A DNA stretch of 64,000 nt from Parvimonas sp. oral taxon 110 str. F0139 (GTDB lineage Bacteria > Bacillota > Clostridia > Tissierellales > Peptoniphilaceae), in contig NZ_AFII01000002.1 of NCBI RefSeq assembly GCF_000214475.1, forward strand, positions 372,001-436,000, read 5' to 3'. The notes beneath the pieces were generated by a model, which ran no database searches, was not told where the DNA came from, and saw nothing but the letters and a program-made list of their open reading frames with translations. Made by a program: the position numbers and the translations under genes. Below are positions 56,333-64,000 of the stretch, piece by piece; within the stretch, counting starts at the first letter, position 1; the number at the start of each line of letters is the position of its first letter.

Positions 56333-57781
56333 CTATTTCAATCTTCTCAAAATTTCTCCCTTACCTAAAATTTCTAAAATATTTGAAAGTTCAGGTCCGT
56401 GAACTTGCCCTGTAAGCAATGCTCTAACAGGCATATACAAGTCTTTGCCCTTAAACCCTGATGCCTTTTGAACTTTTTTCATAAAGCCCTTAGCAATCTC
56501 TTCATCAATTTCGTCAATTTGAGATAATTCTTCCTTGATTTTTTCCTTTAAAATTCCTATATGTTCAACATTTCTCATTTCTACAGCTTCTGGTTCAACC
56601 TCAACATCTTCAAATAAGAATCTTGATTGATCAACAATTTCAGGAAGTCTTGAAATAGATTCTTGGAAAGTCTTTGTGATAAGCTCAAGTCTCTTTTCAC
56701 AAACATCTTCTTTTACGAAACCAGCTTCAACCAAATAAGGTTTAACAAGTTTTGCAAGTTCTGAAACTTTCATCTTTCTAATGTATTGAGCATTAACCCA
56801 ATCTAATTTATCTACATCAAAAACTCCACCAGATTTTGAAACTCTATCAAAAGAGAATTGTTTAACCATTTCATCTAAAGATAAAATTTCTTCATTACTT
56901 TCAGGACTCCAACCTACAAGAGCAAGATAATTTATAAGTGCTTCTGGTAAATATCCTTTTAATCTAAAATCTTCAACAGATGCGTCATCATTTCTCTTGG
57001 ATAATTTCTTACCACTCTTATTTAAAACTGTTGGTAAATGAACAAAAGTAGGCTTTTCAAATCCCAATGCTTCATAAAGATAAATATGTTTAGGAGTTGA
57101 TGAAATCCACTCATCTCCTCTTACAATATGAGTAATTCCCATTAAATGATCATCAACAACCACTGCAAAATGATAAGTTGGAAATCCGTCAGCCTTAATA
57201 AGAACTTGGTCGTCCATATCATTTGTATTTATTGTAATTTTGCCTTTAATAACATCTTCAAAAACAATATCTCTATTTTCAGGTAATTTTAATCTGATTA
57301 CATAGCTTTCGCCATTTGCAATTCTCTTTTTAGCATCTTCGATACTAACGCCTCTACAAAGTCCGTCATATCTTGGAATTTTTCCGTCAGCCTTTTGCTG
57401 ATTTTTTATATCGTCAAGTCTTTCCTTACTACAAAAACAATAGTATGCATAGCCCTTTTCTATAAGTTCTTCTGCATATTTATTGTAAATTCCCTTTTCA
57501 ACTCTTTCAGATTGAATATATGGACCACAATCTCCAACTTCTGTAATCTTATCATTTTCATCAAGACAAACTCCTTCATCTGCCTCAACTCCTGCCCATT
57601 TAAGTTCGTGAATTAAATTTTCGATAGCTCCTTCAACATATCTAGTTCTATCAGTATCTTCAATTCTAAGCAAAAACTTTCCTCCATTTTGCTTAGCATA
57701 TAAATAATTATATAAAGCAGTCCTAAGTCCTCCTATATGTAAATATCCTGTTGGACTTGGTGCAAAACGTAATCTTACCAT
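56333..57781 (-). CDS. gltX: Glutamyl-tRNA synthetase
   Basis: A 482-residue class I synthetase charging tRNA(Glu), and, with GatCAB present, probably also tRNA(Gln) with glutamate. HIGH-like motif GYLHIGGLRTALYNYL (about 13-28) and KMSKS-like KKLSKRND (about 246). CFCSKERLDDIKNQQ gives part of the zinc-binding region. First gene of the operon with two DUF2207 genes and lemA, an unusual link of translation with envelope genes. Confidence 0.97.
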   Translation of the reverse strand: MVRLRFAPSPTGYLHIGGLRTALYNYLYAKQNGGKFLLRIEDTDRTRYVEGAIENLIHELKWAGVEADEGVCLDENDKITEVGDCGPYIQSERVEKGIYNKYAEELIEKGYAYYCFCSKERLDDIKNQQKADGKIPRYDGLCRGVSIEDAKKRIANGESYVIRLKLPENRDIVFEDVIKGKITINTNDMDDQVLIKADGFPTYHFAVVVDDHLMGITHIVRGDEWISSTPKHIYLYEALGFEKPTFVHLPTVLNKSGKKLSKRNDDASVEDFRLKGYLPEALINYLALVGWSPESNEEILSLDEMVKQFSFDRVSKSGGVFDVDKLDWVNAQYIRKMKVSELAKLVKPYLVEAGFVKEDVCEKRLELITKTFQESISRLPEIVDQSRFLFEDVEVEPEAVEMRNVEHIGILKEKIKEELSQIDEIDEEIAKGFMKKVQKASGFKGKDLYMPVRALLTGQVHGPELSNILEILGKGEILRRLK

Positions 57782-57885
57782 TTCTCTTTTCCTCCTAAAA
57801 AATAAACATAAACTTACAATAATTATATATTAATTGCACTATTTTGTAAAGAATTAGCACAAAAAACATAATTAATTTCATACAC

Positions 57886-57910
57886 AAAAAAAGACGGTAT
57901 ATCTACCGTC
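57886..57910 (-). terminator. Terminator of the five-gene accessory operon
   Basis: GACGGTA (minus, 57904-57910) pairs with TACCGTC (57893-57899), followed by a seven-T run. Confidence 0.9.
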
Positions 57911-57951
57911 AAAAATTTTATAAATTTTTTATATTTAACAATTTTAATTTA

Positions 57952-58280
57952 TCAATCTAAAATAAACTCATATTCTCTATATATTTTTCTATCTTTAAAA
58001 TCAAAAATATCCAAAGAACGAACACCAAAATTATTTACTAAATAAGTGGCTATTCTATTTCCGCTTTTAGAAATCTGCATATCTATACACGAAAATTTAG
58101 AATCCGTATTTAGATATGCATTTTTTATAGTTTTCATATAATTTTCTATTCCAACAATTTTTTCTTTTCTCTGCTGAACAGTTCCCAACATACTTCTGGA
58201 TGTAAAAACTGTTTGTACAATTCCCAATTACGCTCATTTTCAGCCTTAAAAAAAGTATATAAAATATCTCTATTATCCAT
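57952..58280 (-). pseudogene. SnoaL-like (NTF2 fold) protein, frameshifted
   Basis: Reads MDNRDILYTFFKAENERNWE, FLHPEVCWELFS in one frame, then KIVGIENYMKTIKNAYLNT to the C-terminal end in another. The join is an A6 run (plus T6 58158-58163); one more A makes a continuous 109-residue protein with the SnoaL-like pattern (small helical start, HP.V.W, G.E.Y). Proteins of this fold act as isomerases, hydrolases or polyketide cyclases, or just bind ligands. Last gene of the accessory operon. Confidence 0.75.
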
Positions 58281-58329
58281 AATTTCTCTGCTTTCATTAA
58301 ATTCTAAATTATCAAAATACTAAATACAT

Positions 58330-59244
58330 CTATTCATTAGTTTTGTGATATTGTAACATATTTTCCCAACCGGACTTGCTTTCCTTTACAATAGGAAAGA
58401 ACGGATAACAGTGAAACAAATTTTCTCCTATTTCTGAAATCACCTTAACTCCATCATTCTCAAGTTTATCTTTTATCGTATCATATGCAGTATAAAGCAC
58501 TTCATCACTTCCATAAGAAAGATAGACTTCCTCTACTCCGTGATAATCACCCTTTTCAAGATACAGCATATACTCTGGCATATCTTTTCCATGAGCCATA
58601 ATTTTACCAAAAATTTTAACAAATGATAAAGTCAATAAAATATCTTTTTTATCAAGAATTTCTCCTTTTTTTATCAAATCTTCATCTTTAAAACATTCTC
58701 CTGGAGATGATGCATATATTCTCTTTGGAACTTCAATATCTTTCTTTGAAATATTTATATATGATACAAGTCCTAATGCAAGAGTTGCACCGGAAGAACT
58801 TCCTGTAACAAGAATATCTGAAACATTATATTCATTAAGCATTGACTTATATAAACTATACATCCATTCATATACTTCGTCGATTGTATGATTTATGCAT
58901 AGCGGATAATATGGAATAACCATATTGCGACCACTTTCAAGAGCTACTTTTAAAGCTGTCTTAATAGAATTCTTACTTGGATGCATAATCATCCCTCCTC
59001 CTATTATAAATAGACAGGCTTTTTTTGTTGGCTTTTTATGTGTTATATACACAACCTTCGCTTCATTAAACTCTTTAATTTCATAGTTGATTTCATTATG
59101 AGAAAGAACTGGAATCTTTGTCTTTTTCATTCTCTTTCTAGCGTTTGAAATAATTTCTGTTTCACTTTTATTAAAATATCTTTTAACTCCAATAAGTTTA
59201 ATAATCACTTTTAAAAAACGATATTTCAAAGATAACTTAGACAA
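58330..59244 (-). CDS. Alpha/beta hydrolase (HSL/esterase type)
   Basis: A 304-residue hydrolase. The oxyanion motif IGGGMIMHP (about 75-83) takes the place of HGGG, the nucleophile is in TGSSSGATLAL, and the acid/base His is in LFHCYPFFP near the C-terminus, as in hormone-sensitive-lipase-like esterases that act on small esters. It probably is cytoplasmic, with no signal peptide. It lies 29 bp after the methyltransferase gene. Confidence 0.88.
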   Translation of the reverse strand: MSKLSLKYRFLKVIIKLIGVKRYFNKSETEIISNARKRMKKTKIPVLSHNEINYEIKEFNEAKVVYITHKKPTKKACLFIIGGGMIMHPSKNSIKTALKVALESGRNMVIPYYPLCINHTIDEVYEWMYSLYKSMLNEYNVSDILVTGSSSGATLALGLVSYINISKKDIEVPKRIYASSPGECFKDEDLIKKGEILDKKDILLTLSFVKIFGKIMAHGKDMPEYMLYLEKGDYHGVEEVYLSYGSDEVLYTAYDTIKDKLENDGVKVISEIGENLFHCYPFFPIVKESKSGWENMLQYHKTNE

Positions 59245-59273
59245 TTTTCATTCCTCCTAAATTTGTAATTTAA

Positions 59274-60035
59274 CTATTTCTTTCTTGCAACAAAATAATA
59301 TCTGTGAATTCTACCTCTAATTACTCCTTCTTTTTCAAGAATTTCCTGTGCTTTAAAGAGATTTTCTTTATACTTCTCGACTTCAAAATAAGGAAATTCC
59401 CAATCTATAATCCTTGCAAACCAAACTAGAGCACCAACATCATAAAACTCTATCGGTCTATAAGCTTCTGCTTCTTCAATAATCTCAAAACCATTTTCTA
59501 TAAATTCTTGTTTTGAAATATTCAGATAAGCTTTAGGAAATGGAATATCAACATTACCAATTAAAAGTTCTACCAATTCTCTGTCATTTTCAGCACCAAC
59601 CTGTTGTGTAAGAAATAACCCTCCACTTTTAAGAACTCTTTTAAGCTCATCTATATTATATTTACCATGTCTATTGGTAATAATATCAAAATAATTATCC
59701 TTAAAAGGAAGTTCATCCCCGCCATCTGCTGATTTAAAATCTATTCCCAAAGGAATAAGTCTTTCCTCACATATCTTAATATTTGGCTTATAGCCTTCAA
59801 TTGCTGCGGTATGTTTGGGATTTATCATAAAAGATAAAAGAAATTCTCCACCGCCAGTTTCCATATCCAACAAATAATCATTTTCTCTTAAATAAGATTT
59901 TATAATACTCTCAAAATCCCATGGAAGATCATCTTCTTCTCTATATCTTTCTCTAATATGAGAAAAATCCCAACCTTTAATATGGGCAATATCCTGCTCA
60001 TGTAGCCATTCATTTAAAAGTGTCTTTTTATCCAT
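59274..60035 (-). CDS. Class I SAM-dependent methyltransferase
   Basis: A 253-residue methyltransferase. SAM motif I LDMETGGGEFLLS (about 57-69), acidic loop and motif IV DNYFDIITNRHG, then LKSGGLFLTQQ. Substrate is unknown; the fold is shared by enzymes acting on small molecules and rRNA. It sits in an operon between a DUF6176 gene and a hydrolase. Confidence 0.88.
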   Translation of the reverse strand: MDKKTLLNEWLHEQDIAHIKGWDFSHIRERYREEDDLPWDFESIIKSYLRENDYLLDMETGGGEFLLSFMINPKHTAAIEGYKPNIKICEERLIPLGIDFKSADGGDELPFKDNYFDIITNRHGKYNIDELKRVLKSGGLFLTQQVGAENDRELVELLIGNVDIPFPKAYLNISKQEFIENGFEIIEEAEAYRPIEFYDVGALVWFARIIDWEFPYFEVEKYKENLFKAQEILEKEGVIRGRIHRYYFVARKK

Positions 60036-60062
60036 ATTTTTCTCCTTAAACTCCTACTTTTT

Positions 60063-60422
60063 TTATCTAACAATTGAATTATCCGTCATCAAATTAGCTA
60101 TATGATTAGAAATCATAGAAACTTGCATTGACATTTCAACATAATAATTTTTATCTATACATTCATCCCAATACTCAAGATGCTTTTTATCTATCCACGA
60201 ATCAGACTCTTCCACTCTTATTCCGTTTTCTCCCTGAATTGAATACCAATAAAGATACTCTTCATCATCACATTTTTCTCTAAAAATAGTTTCGACATAC
60301 ATTTTCTCTCCGTCTAAAGTAAGTAATACTTCCTCCATATTTTCATTTAAAAAATTCATCCACTTATCTACTACTTCCGACTTGCCTTTTCTGACACGAA
60401 ATCGTGATAATTCTATATTCAT
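60063..60422 (-). CDS. DUF6176 family protein
   Basis: A 119-residue protein of unknown function. FRVRKGKSEVVDKWMNFLNEN, then YVETIFREKCDDEEYLYWYSIQG and KKHLEYWDECID fit the DUF6176 family, a small ferredoxin-like (dimeric alpha-beta) fold. The start at 60422 follows GGGGG by 5 bases. Confidence 0.8.
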   Translation of the reverse strand: MNIELSRFRVRKGKSEVVDKWMNFLNENMEEVLLTLDGEKMYVETIFREKCDDEEYLYWYSIQGENGIRVEESDSWIDKKHLEYWDECIDKNYYVEMSMQVSMISNHIANLMTDNSIVR

Positions 60423-60450
60423 ACTTTCCCCCAAAAAATAGTACTTTTTT

Positions 60451-61191
60451 TTATATTTGACTTTCTAAAAATTTACAATATTCTAAATTATCTTCTGTAA
60501 TTTTATCACAATGCCCATAACCTTCCCATACTTTTAATTTAACATAAGGTAGTTTTTTGGGTATCACCTTCTTCGCTTCTTTATAATCAAACTCTTTAGA
60601 ACCATAACAAAAAATCAGCTTTTCTTGCTCATCCTTAGATAAATCTGGGATTTTTACAAAAGAGCAATCGTGAATTATATTCACAATACTTTCATCATCC
60701 ATCCTTATAAAAGACTCTGCCATTATTTTACCAAATTCCGCTCCATATAGAGCGGTCATTTTTTCTACAGCAAAATTCTTATCTTTAAGAGCTTTCTTAT
60801 GTTTTCTCAAAAAAACTTTCTTAAAAAGAAAATCTAAAAAATAGGCTTTTTGCCACAAACTAGCTCCTTCAAAAACACATTTATCTATAGTTATATCTTT
60901 AGTATTTAATAAATTTAACAATACTACTCCACCTAAAGAGGCTCCAAAAGCTAAATTTATCTTATCTATTCCGTTTTCAATTAAATAATTCTTTATTTTA
61001 TTAGCTTCCATTTCCGCTGACTTATATACTTCTCTTGACTTTCCATGTGCTGATAAGTCCGGAATTATATATCTATAATCCCCTAATATATTGTCAGCAA
61101 TTAAAAATTTCATTCCCTCAGCAGAAGATAACATAGGATGAATAAGTAATATTACCTTTTCGCCACCCTTATTAATATCAACAAAATTCAT
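60451..61191 (-). CDS. Alpha/beta hydrolase
   Basis: A 246-residue hydrolase. Oxyanion region LLIHPMLSS, nucleophile Ser in AFGASLGGVVL (about residue 95), catalytic His in WEGYGHCDKI near the C-terminus; DLSAHGKS is typical of the family. First gene of the five-gene operon. Confidence 0.88.
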   Translation of the reverse strand: MNFVDINKGGEKVILLIHPMLSSAEGMKFLIADNILGDYRYIIPDLSAHGKSREVYKSAEMEANKIKNYLIENGIDKINLAFGASLGGVVLLNLLNTKDITIDKCVFEGASLWQKAYFLDFLFKKVFLRKHKKALKDKNFAVEKMTALYGAEFGKIMAESFIRMDDESIVNIIHDCSFVKIPDLSKDEQEKLIFCYGSKEFDYKEAKKVIPKKLPYVKLKVWEGYGHCDKITEDNLEYCKFLESQI

Positions 61192-61282
61192 TTTTTGCTC
61201 CTTAATTTCCGTATTATCAATAATCTTTTTAATTTAATTCTATTATACCACTTGTTACAATTCTAATCTATATATAAATTTA

Positions 61283-61310
61283 AAAGAGAGTGATTTCTCA
61301 CTCTCTCAAA
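61283..61310 (-). other. Hairpin upstream of the accessory operon
   Basis: A perfect 8-bp stem GAGAGTGA/TCACTCTC (61286-61293 with 61298-61305) with TTTT on the minus side. It could be a weak terminator for transcripts coming from the right, or a leader hairpin 95 bp before the hydrolase start. Confidence 0.5.
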
Positions 61311-61376
61311 TAGTTTTTTGCTTGCAAATTAGAAAAATTTATACAAAAATGTATATTAATCTTTATTGGAGCTTTA

Positions 61377-61406
61377 GGAGATCTCTCGACTACGCTCGAG
61401 ATGACG
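61377..61406 (+). repeat. Dispersed palindromic element, copy 1
   Basis: GGAGATCTCTCGACTACG followed by CTCGAGATGACG. The inner stem is CTCGA (61385-61389) with TCGAG (61396-61400). It is strongly GC-rich for this genome. A diverged copy in inverse orientation is at 61569-61607. Sequences of this form occur as intergenic repeats in many anaerobes, as I recall. Confidence 0.7.
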
Positions 61407-61568
61407 TGTTTGGGGCATTACTTTACAAGTTGCTATGACGTGAAATATTTAGTTTCATATAATTTTTTTAATAATTAAAAAATTTTTTCAAACACTTGGT
61501 ATTTTTTAGAATTTTTGAAGATTATTTACTTTTGACGTCTTGCCATTAAACGAAGATTTCTCCTTATA

Positions 61569-61607
61569 CGTCATTTCGACCGAAACGAAGTGTAGCGGAG
61601 AAATCTC
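61569..61607 (-). repeat. Dispersed palindromic element, copy 2 (inverted)
   Basis: CGTCATTTCGACCGAAACG, then AAGTGTAGCGGAGAAATCTC. Its reverse complement starts GAGATTTCTCCGCTAC and ends AAATGACG, matching the layout of copy 1 with internal changes. The two copies bracket about 160 bp of AT-rich DNA. Confidence 0.7.
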
Positions 61608-61646
61608 ATTTTATTTTTAAACAGCAAAAAGTTGGTATAATGTAAA

Positions 61647-61732
61647 ATTGTCCAAATCTTTGATTTGGTAACAATCGACTGTGGAAATCTCATACTTTTG
61701 CTTTAGCAAAAGTAAATGTATCGAAGATACAT
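61647..61732. repeat. Three consecutive mini-hairpins
   Basis: CCAAATC-TTT-GATTTGG (61652-61668, flanked by ATTGT and ACAAT), ACTTTTGC-TTTA-GCAAAAGT (61694-61713) and ATGTATC-GAA-GATACAT (61716-61732). All are perfect stems closed by C-G over three or four bases, the same design as the hairpins in the 66-bp repeats at 11.6 kb. Together with the two palindromic elements they fill the 589-bp gap 61192-61780, in which no gene is seen. Confidence 0.75.
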
Positions 61733-61759
61733 AGAATACAAATTTATTTTTTACAACAA

Positions 61760-61785
61760 AAAAGACAGCATCTCAACCGTCTAAT
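61760..61785 (-). terminator. Terminator of the flavodoxin/ferredoxin gene
   Basis: On the minus strand GACGGT pairs with GCTGTC (with two G-T pairs), followed by TTTTTTG. Confidence 0.65.
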
Positions 61786-62710
61786 TTCTTTTAATTAAAA
61801 CACAAAATCTACTAATTCTAAAAAACAATAAACTTTGATTCATTTTTATTTCTATTAATTTTTTCAATCCCATTTTTATCAATGGATTTTTTGCTTTACT
61901 TATACGAGCATTGTTATGACAAGCTTTTACACAAGCCATACAGACAATACAAGCATTCTTGTCAGTTACAATATTATTATCTATACAAGCTTTAGGACAT
62001 TTTTTTATACAAACACCACAATTATCACAAAGCTCGTAATCAGTTTTTGGAATAGTAAATATTCTTCTCCTAGTATGTACAGGTTTTATATCAGCAACTT
62101 TGCCGATAAATCTATCAAATAAGCTTAAGTTTTTATTCTTTTCTATATTATTTTTTAATTCTTCTATTATTTTCTTTCCAAATGAAATTGCCACATTAAT
62201 ATCTTCTGTGTTAGGTCTATTTATAGCAACGGGTAGCTCTTTTGTTGAAAAAGAATGCTCCCCAATAAACTCTCCATATCCCACAACATTGCCATTATTC
62301 TTTTTTACTATAGAAACAATCTCCCTTTTAGCAAACATAATTACAGCATTTCCATATAGTAAAACTATAGCGACAGCTTTATTATTAAAATCAATATTCT
62401 TTATATAATTTCTAAACTCTTTATACAAAAATCCACCATAAACTGGTGCTCCTAAAATAATTAAATCATCTTTAATAGTATCAATTTTTTCTTTCTTTGA
62501 AATTCTATTACCCTCTGTTAAATCAACATACTCTACTTGTTTTGACTCAATCCCTTTAATTACATTCTTAATTATTTTTTTAGTAGTTCCCGTAGGTGAA
62601 AAATAAATTACCTTAACTTTTGGAGAAAAAGATTCTTTCTCATCCAAAATATTATCATCTAAAGAAAGCTCTAAATTTTGATTATTCTTATATTCCATAG
62701 TACTACTCAT
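61781..62710 (-). CDS. EFR1-family flavodoxin/4Fe-4S ferredoxin protein
   Basis: A 309-residue electron-transfer protein. The N-terminal half is flavodoxin-like, with the FMN phosphate loop FSPTGTTKKI (about 38-47) and GAPVYGGFLYKEF. The C-terminal half has two 4Fe-4S motifs, CDNCGVCIKKCPKAC and CIVCMACVKACHNNA. The arrangement is that of EFR1-family proteins; partners unknown. The start at 62710 follows GAGGCG; a longer frame to 62755 lacks a ribosome site. It stands alone between repeat-rich DNA and the permease. Confidence 0.9.
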   Translation of the reverse strand: MSSTMEYKNNQNLELSLDDNILDEKESFSPKVKVIYFSPTGTTKKIIKNVIKGIESKQVEYVDLTEGNRISKKEKIDTIKDDLIILGAPVYGGFLYKEFRNYIKNIDFNNKAVAIVLLYGNAVIMFAKREIVSIVKKNNGNVVGYGEFIGEHSFSTKELPVAINRPNTEDINVAISFGKKIIEELKNNIEKNKNLSLFDRFIGKVADIKPVHTRRRIFTIPKTDYELCDNCGVCIKKCPKACIDNNIVTDKNACIVCMACVKACHNNARISKAKNPLIKMGLKKLIEIKMNQSLLFFRISRFCVLIKRN

Positions 62711-63108
62711 ATCTATTCGCCTCTTATAAATATTTTTAAATAATTTATAAACCAAATTATAACTTTCAAAAAAATATTACTCTACTGTTTCAAATATACC
62801 CTTTGACTAATTTAGCTAACAAAAATAAAACTACTTGGAAAAAGTTAAAAAATATATAACTATACAAATCAAACTAAATATAAATTTAAAAATTATCGAT
62901 ATAATAATCTATATAGGGGTATCACTATAATGTAAATAGTTTTTTTTGTGCAATAAATTACATATATATAATTTACGTAAAAGTATTATAAATTTACTTC
63001 AATTTTTTGAATTAAATTTTGATACTTTTTAAGTTTTTAAGAAAGGAGGGATGATAAAAGTTAGCACCAAAAAATATTTTGATTAAGATGAATGGAAGGA
63101 GGCTCTTT
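62711..63108 (+). other. Intergenic leader before the permease
   Basis: A 398-bp AT-rich gap between divergent genes. A possible plus-strand promoter is TTGTGC (62947-62952) with TATAAT (62968-62973), spacer only 15 bp. A dyad AAATTA-N8-TAATTT overlaps it. At 63041-63053 GAAAGGAGGG abuts an ATG that opens an 11-codon frame (MIKVSTKKYFD, stop 63084-63086). Spacing to that ATG is too short for good initiation, so a leader peptide is only possible. Confidence 0.35.
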
Positions 63109-64000
63109 ATGACTAATAAGACAACATCATCAATAAAATCAAATAACAAACCAGTACACAAACTAGGATTTTTTGGTTTTTTGCGATAACAGCATCTATG
63201 GTAATGACGGTATATGAATATCCGTCTTTTGCTAGTTCCGGTTTTCAACTTGTATTCTTTCTAATTGTTGGAGGGATTTTTTGGTTCTTGCCGGTTGCAT
63301 TATGCTCTGCAGAAATGGCAACAGTAGAAGGTTGGGAATCTGGAGGTATTTACTCGTGGGTTGGAAATACTCTAGGTCAACGATGGGGATTTTCAGCTCT
63401 ATTTTTTCAATGGTTTCAAATAACAGTAGGATTTGTTACGATGTCATTCTTTATACTTGCGGCATTGGCGTATGTTTTTAAAGTTGATGCTCTCTACAAC
63501 AATCCCCTTGTTATGTTCTTTGGTGTTGCAATCATTGTTTGGTTACTAACCTTTACACAATTAGGCGGAACAAAATATACGGAAAGAATTTCTAAGATTG
63601 GTTTTCTTGGAGGAATAGTTCTTCCTGTTATTATACTTTTCATAGGATTAATTGCATACTTTAGTACCGGTGGAGTTTCTCAAATTAAGATGACAACAGA
63701 AACTCTAATTCCTAATTTCAAGGAAACAGGAACGCTTGTAATTTTTGCTTCTTTCATTCTTGGTTACATGGGTGTAGAAGCATCAGCTTCTCACGTTAAC
63801 GAACTTAAGAATCCGACAAGAACATATCCTTTAGTTATGATTGTATTAACTATACTTACAATTTTACTTGATGCACTTGGCGGACTTGCCATAGCTACAA
63901 CTCTTCCGGAAAAAATTTTAAATGGTAATCTATCTTATGGAGTCATTGAAGCCTTTGAAATTATCTTTATAGAACATTTTGGTTCACAATATAATTGGCT
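63109..64000 (+). pseudogene. APC-family amino acid permease (GadC-like), frameshifted and cut by window end
   Basis: A membrane transporter of the amino acid-polyamine-organocation superfamily, close to glutamate/GABA antiporters (FLPVALCSAEMATVEGWESG, GGIYSWVGNTLGQRWGF, ASASHVNELKNPTRTYPL). ATG 63109 lies 6 bases after AGGAGG. The frame reads KLGFFGFLR then stop; a T6 run (63177-63182) lacks one base. With seven T it reads KLGFFGFFAITASMVMTVYE and continues without stop to the window end. About seven membrane helices are visible. It is the second plus-strand gene of the window. Confidence 0.85.

Noticed and set aside
58097..58297. Separate 66-codon minus-strand gene starting at 58297
   Set aside because: Its frame gives no family resemblance; the two other frames join into a SnoaL-like protein with one added base.
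63012..63248. Minus-strand 78-codon frame at the permease start
   Set aside because: It is antisense to conserved permease sequence and has no ribosome site.

Overview
The window is AT-rich DNA with the gene content of a low-GC anaerobic Gram-positive bacterium. It carries a Na+-type V-ATPase, a type II fatty acid cluster with FabK, a two-subunit iron-sulfur serine dehydratase, GatCAB, many lipoproteins and an antigen I/II-like surface adhesin. A Peptoniphilaceae/Tissierellia member such as Parvimonas would fit, but that is an inference from gene content. Almost every gene lies on the minus strand; only birA (28.3 kb) and an amino-acid permease at the right edge are on the plus strand.

Layout. 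0-4.1 kb: 5' two thirds or more of a repeat-rich adhesin that runs off the left edge. 4.5-9.5 kb: M50-like membrane protease, tRNA-Leu, then a tight unit sdaAB-sdaAA with a radical SAM protein, Bcp and a HAD phosphatase, and a DUF1292 protein. 9.6-11.5 kb: PadR/DUF1700/DUF4097 module. 11.5-12.2 kb: gene-free region with three 66-bp tandem repeats, a cluster of helically spaced DnaA boxes and an inverted partial repeat copy. 13.1-21.6 kb: V-ATPase operon F-I-K-E-C-G-A-B-D. 22-27.6 kb: YgbA-like protein, S66 peptidase, YfcE-type phosphoesterase, rdgB and gatCAB. 27.7-40 kb: a MarR/FabT-like regulator and biotin ligase facing outward from a shared promoter region, the complete acc/fab operon from acpP to fabZ, and bioY. 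40-46 kb: two lipoproteins, DUF3841 and an Fe3+-type ABC importer. 46.3-50.1 kb: a Mn/Zn-type ABC importer. 50.3-57.8 kb: three DUF1307 lipoproteins, then gltX with two DUF2207 proteins and lemA. 58-61.2 kb: a five-gene operon of two alpha/beta hydrolases, a methyltransferase, a DUF6176 protein and a SnoaL-like protein. 61.2-61.8 kb: dispersed palindromes and mini-hairpins. 61.8-64 kb: a flavodoxin/ferredoxin protein and an APC-family permease.

Linked functions. BioY imports biotin, BirA attaches it to AccB, and AccABCD supplies malonyl-CoA to FabD/H/K/G/F/Z. A consensus promoter ahead of acpP is followed by three 13-bp palindromes of FabT-box type exactly 15 bp apart, and the MarR protein beside birA is the obvious candidate regulator. 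The V-ATPase c-subunit keeps all five Na+-ligand positions of Enterococcus hirae NtpK.

A caution: six genes (S66 peptidase, rdgB, gatB, a TroA-like binding protein, the SnoaL-like gene and the permease) are each broken by one missing base in a run of 6-7 identical bases, and each becomes a normal-length or normally continuing gene if one base is restored. gatB should be essential, so homopolymer errors in the assembly are the simplest explanation. Slippage-rescued or phase-variable tracts remain possible.
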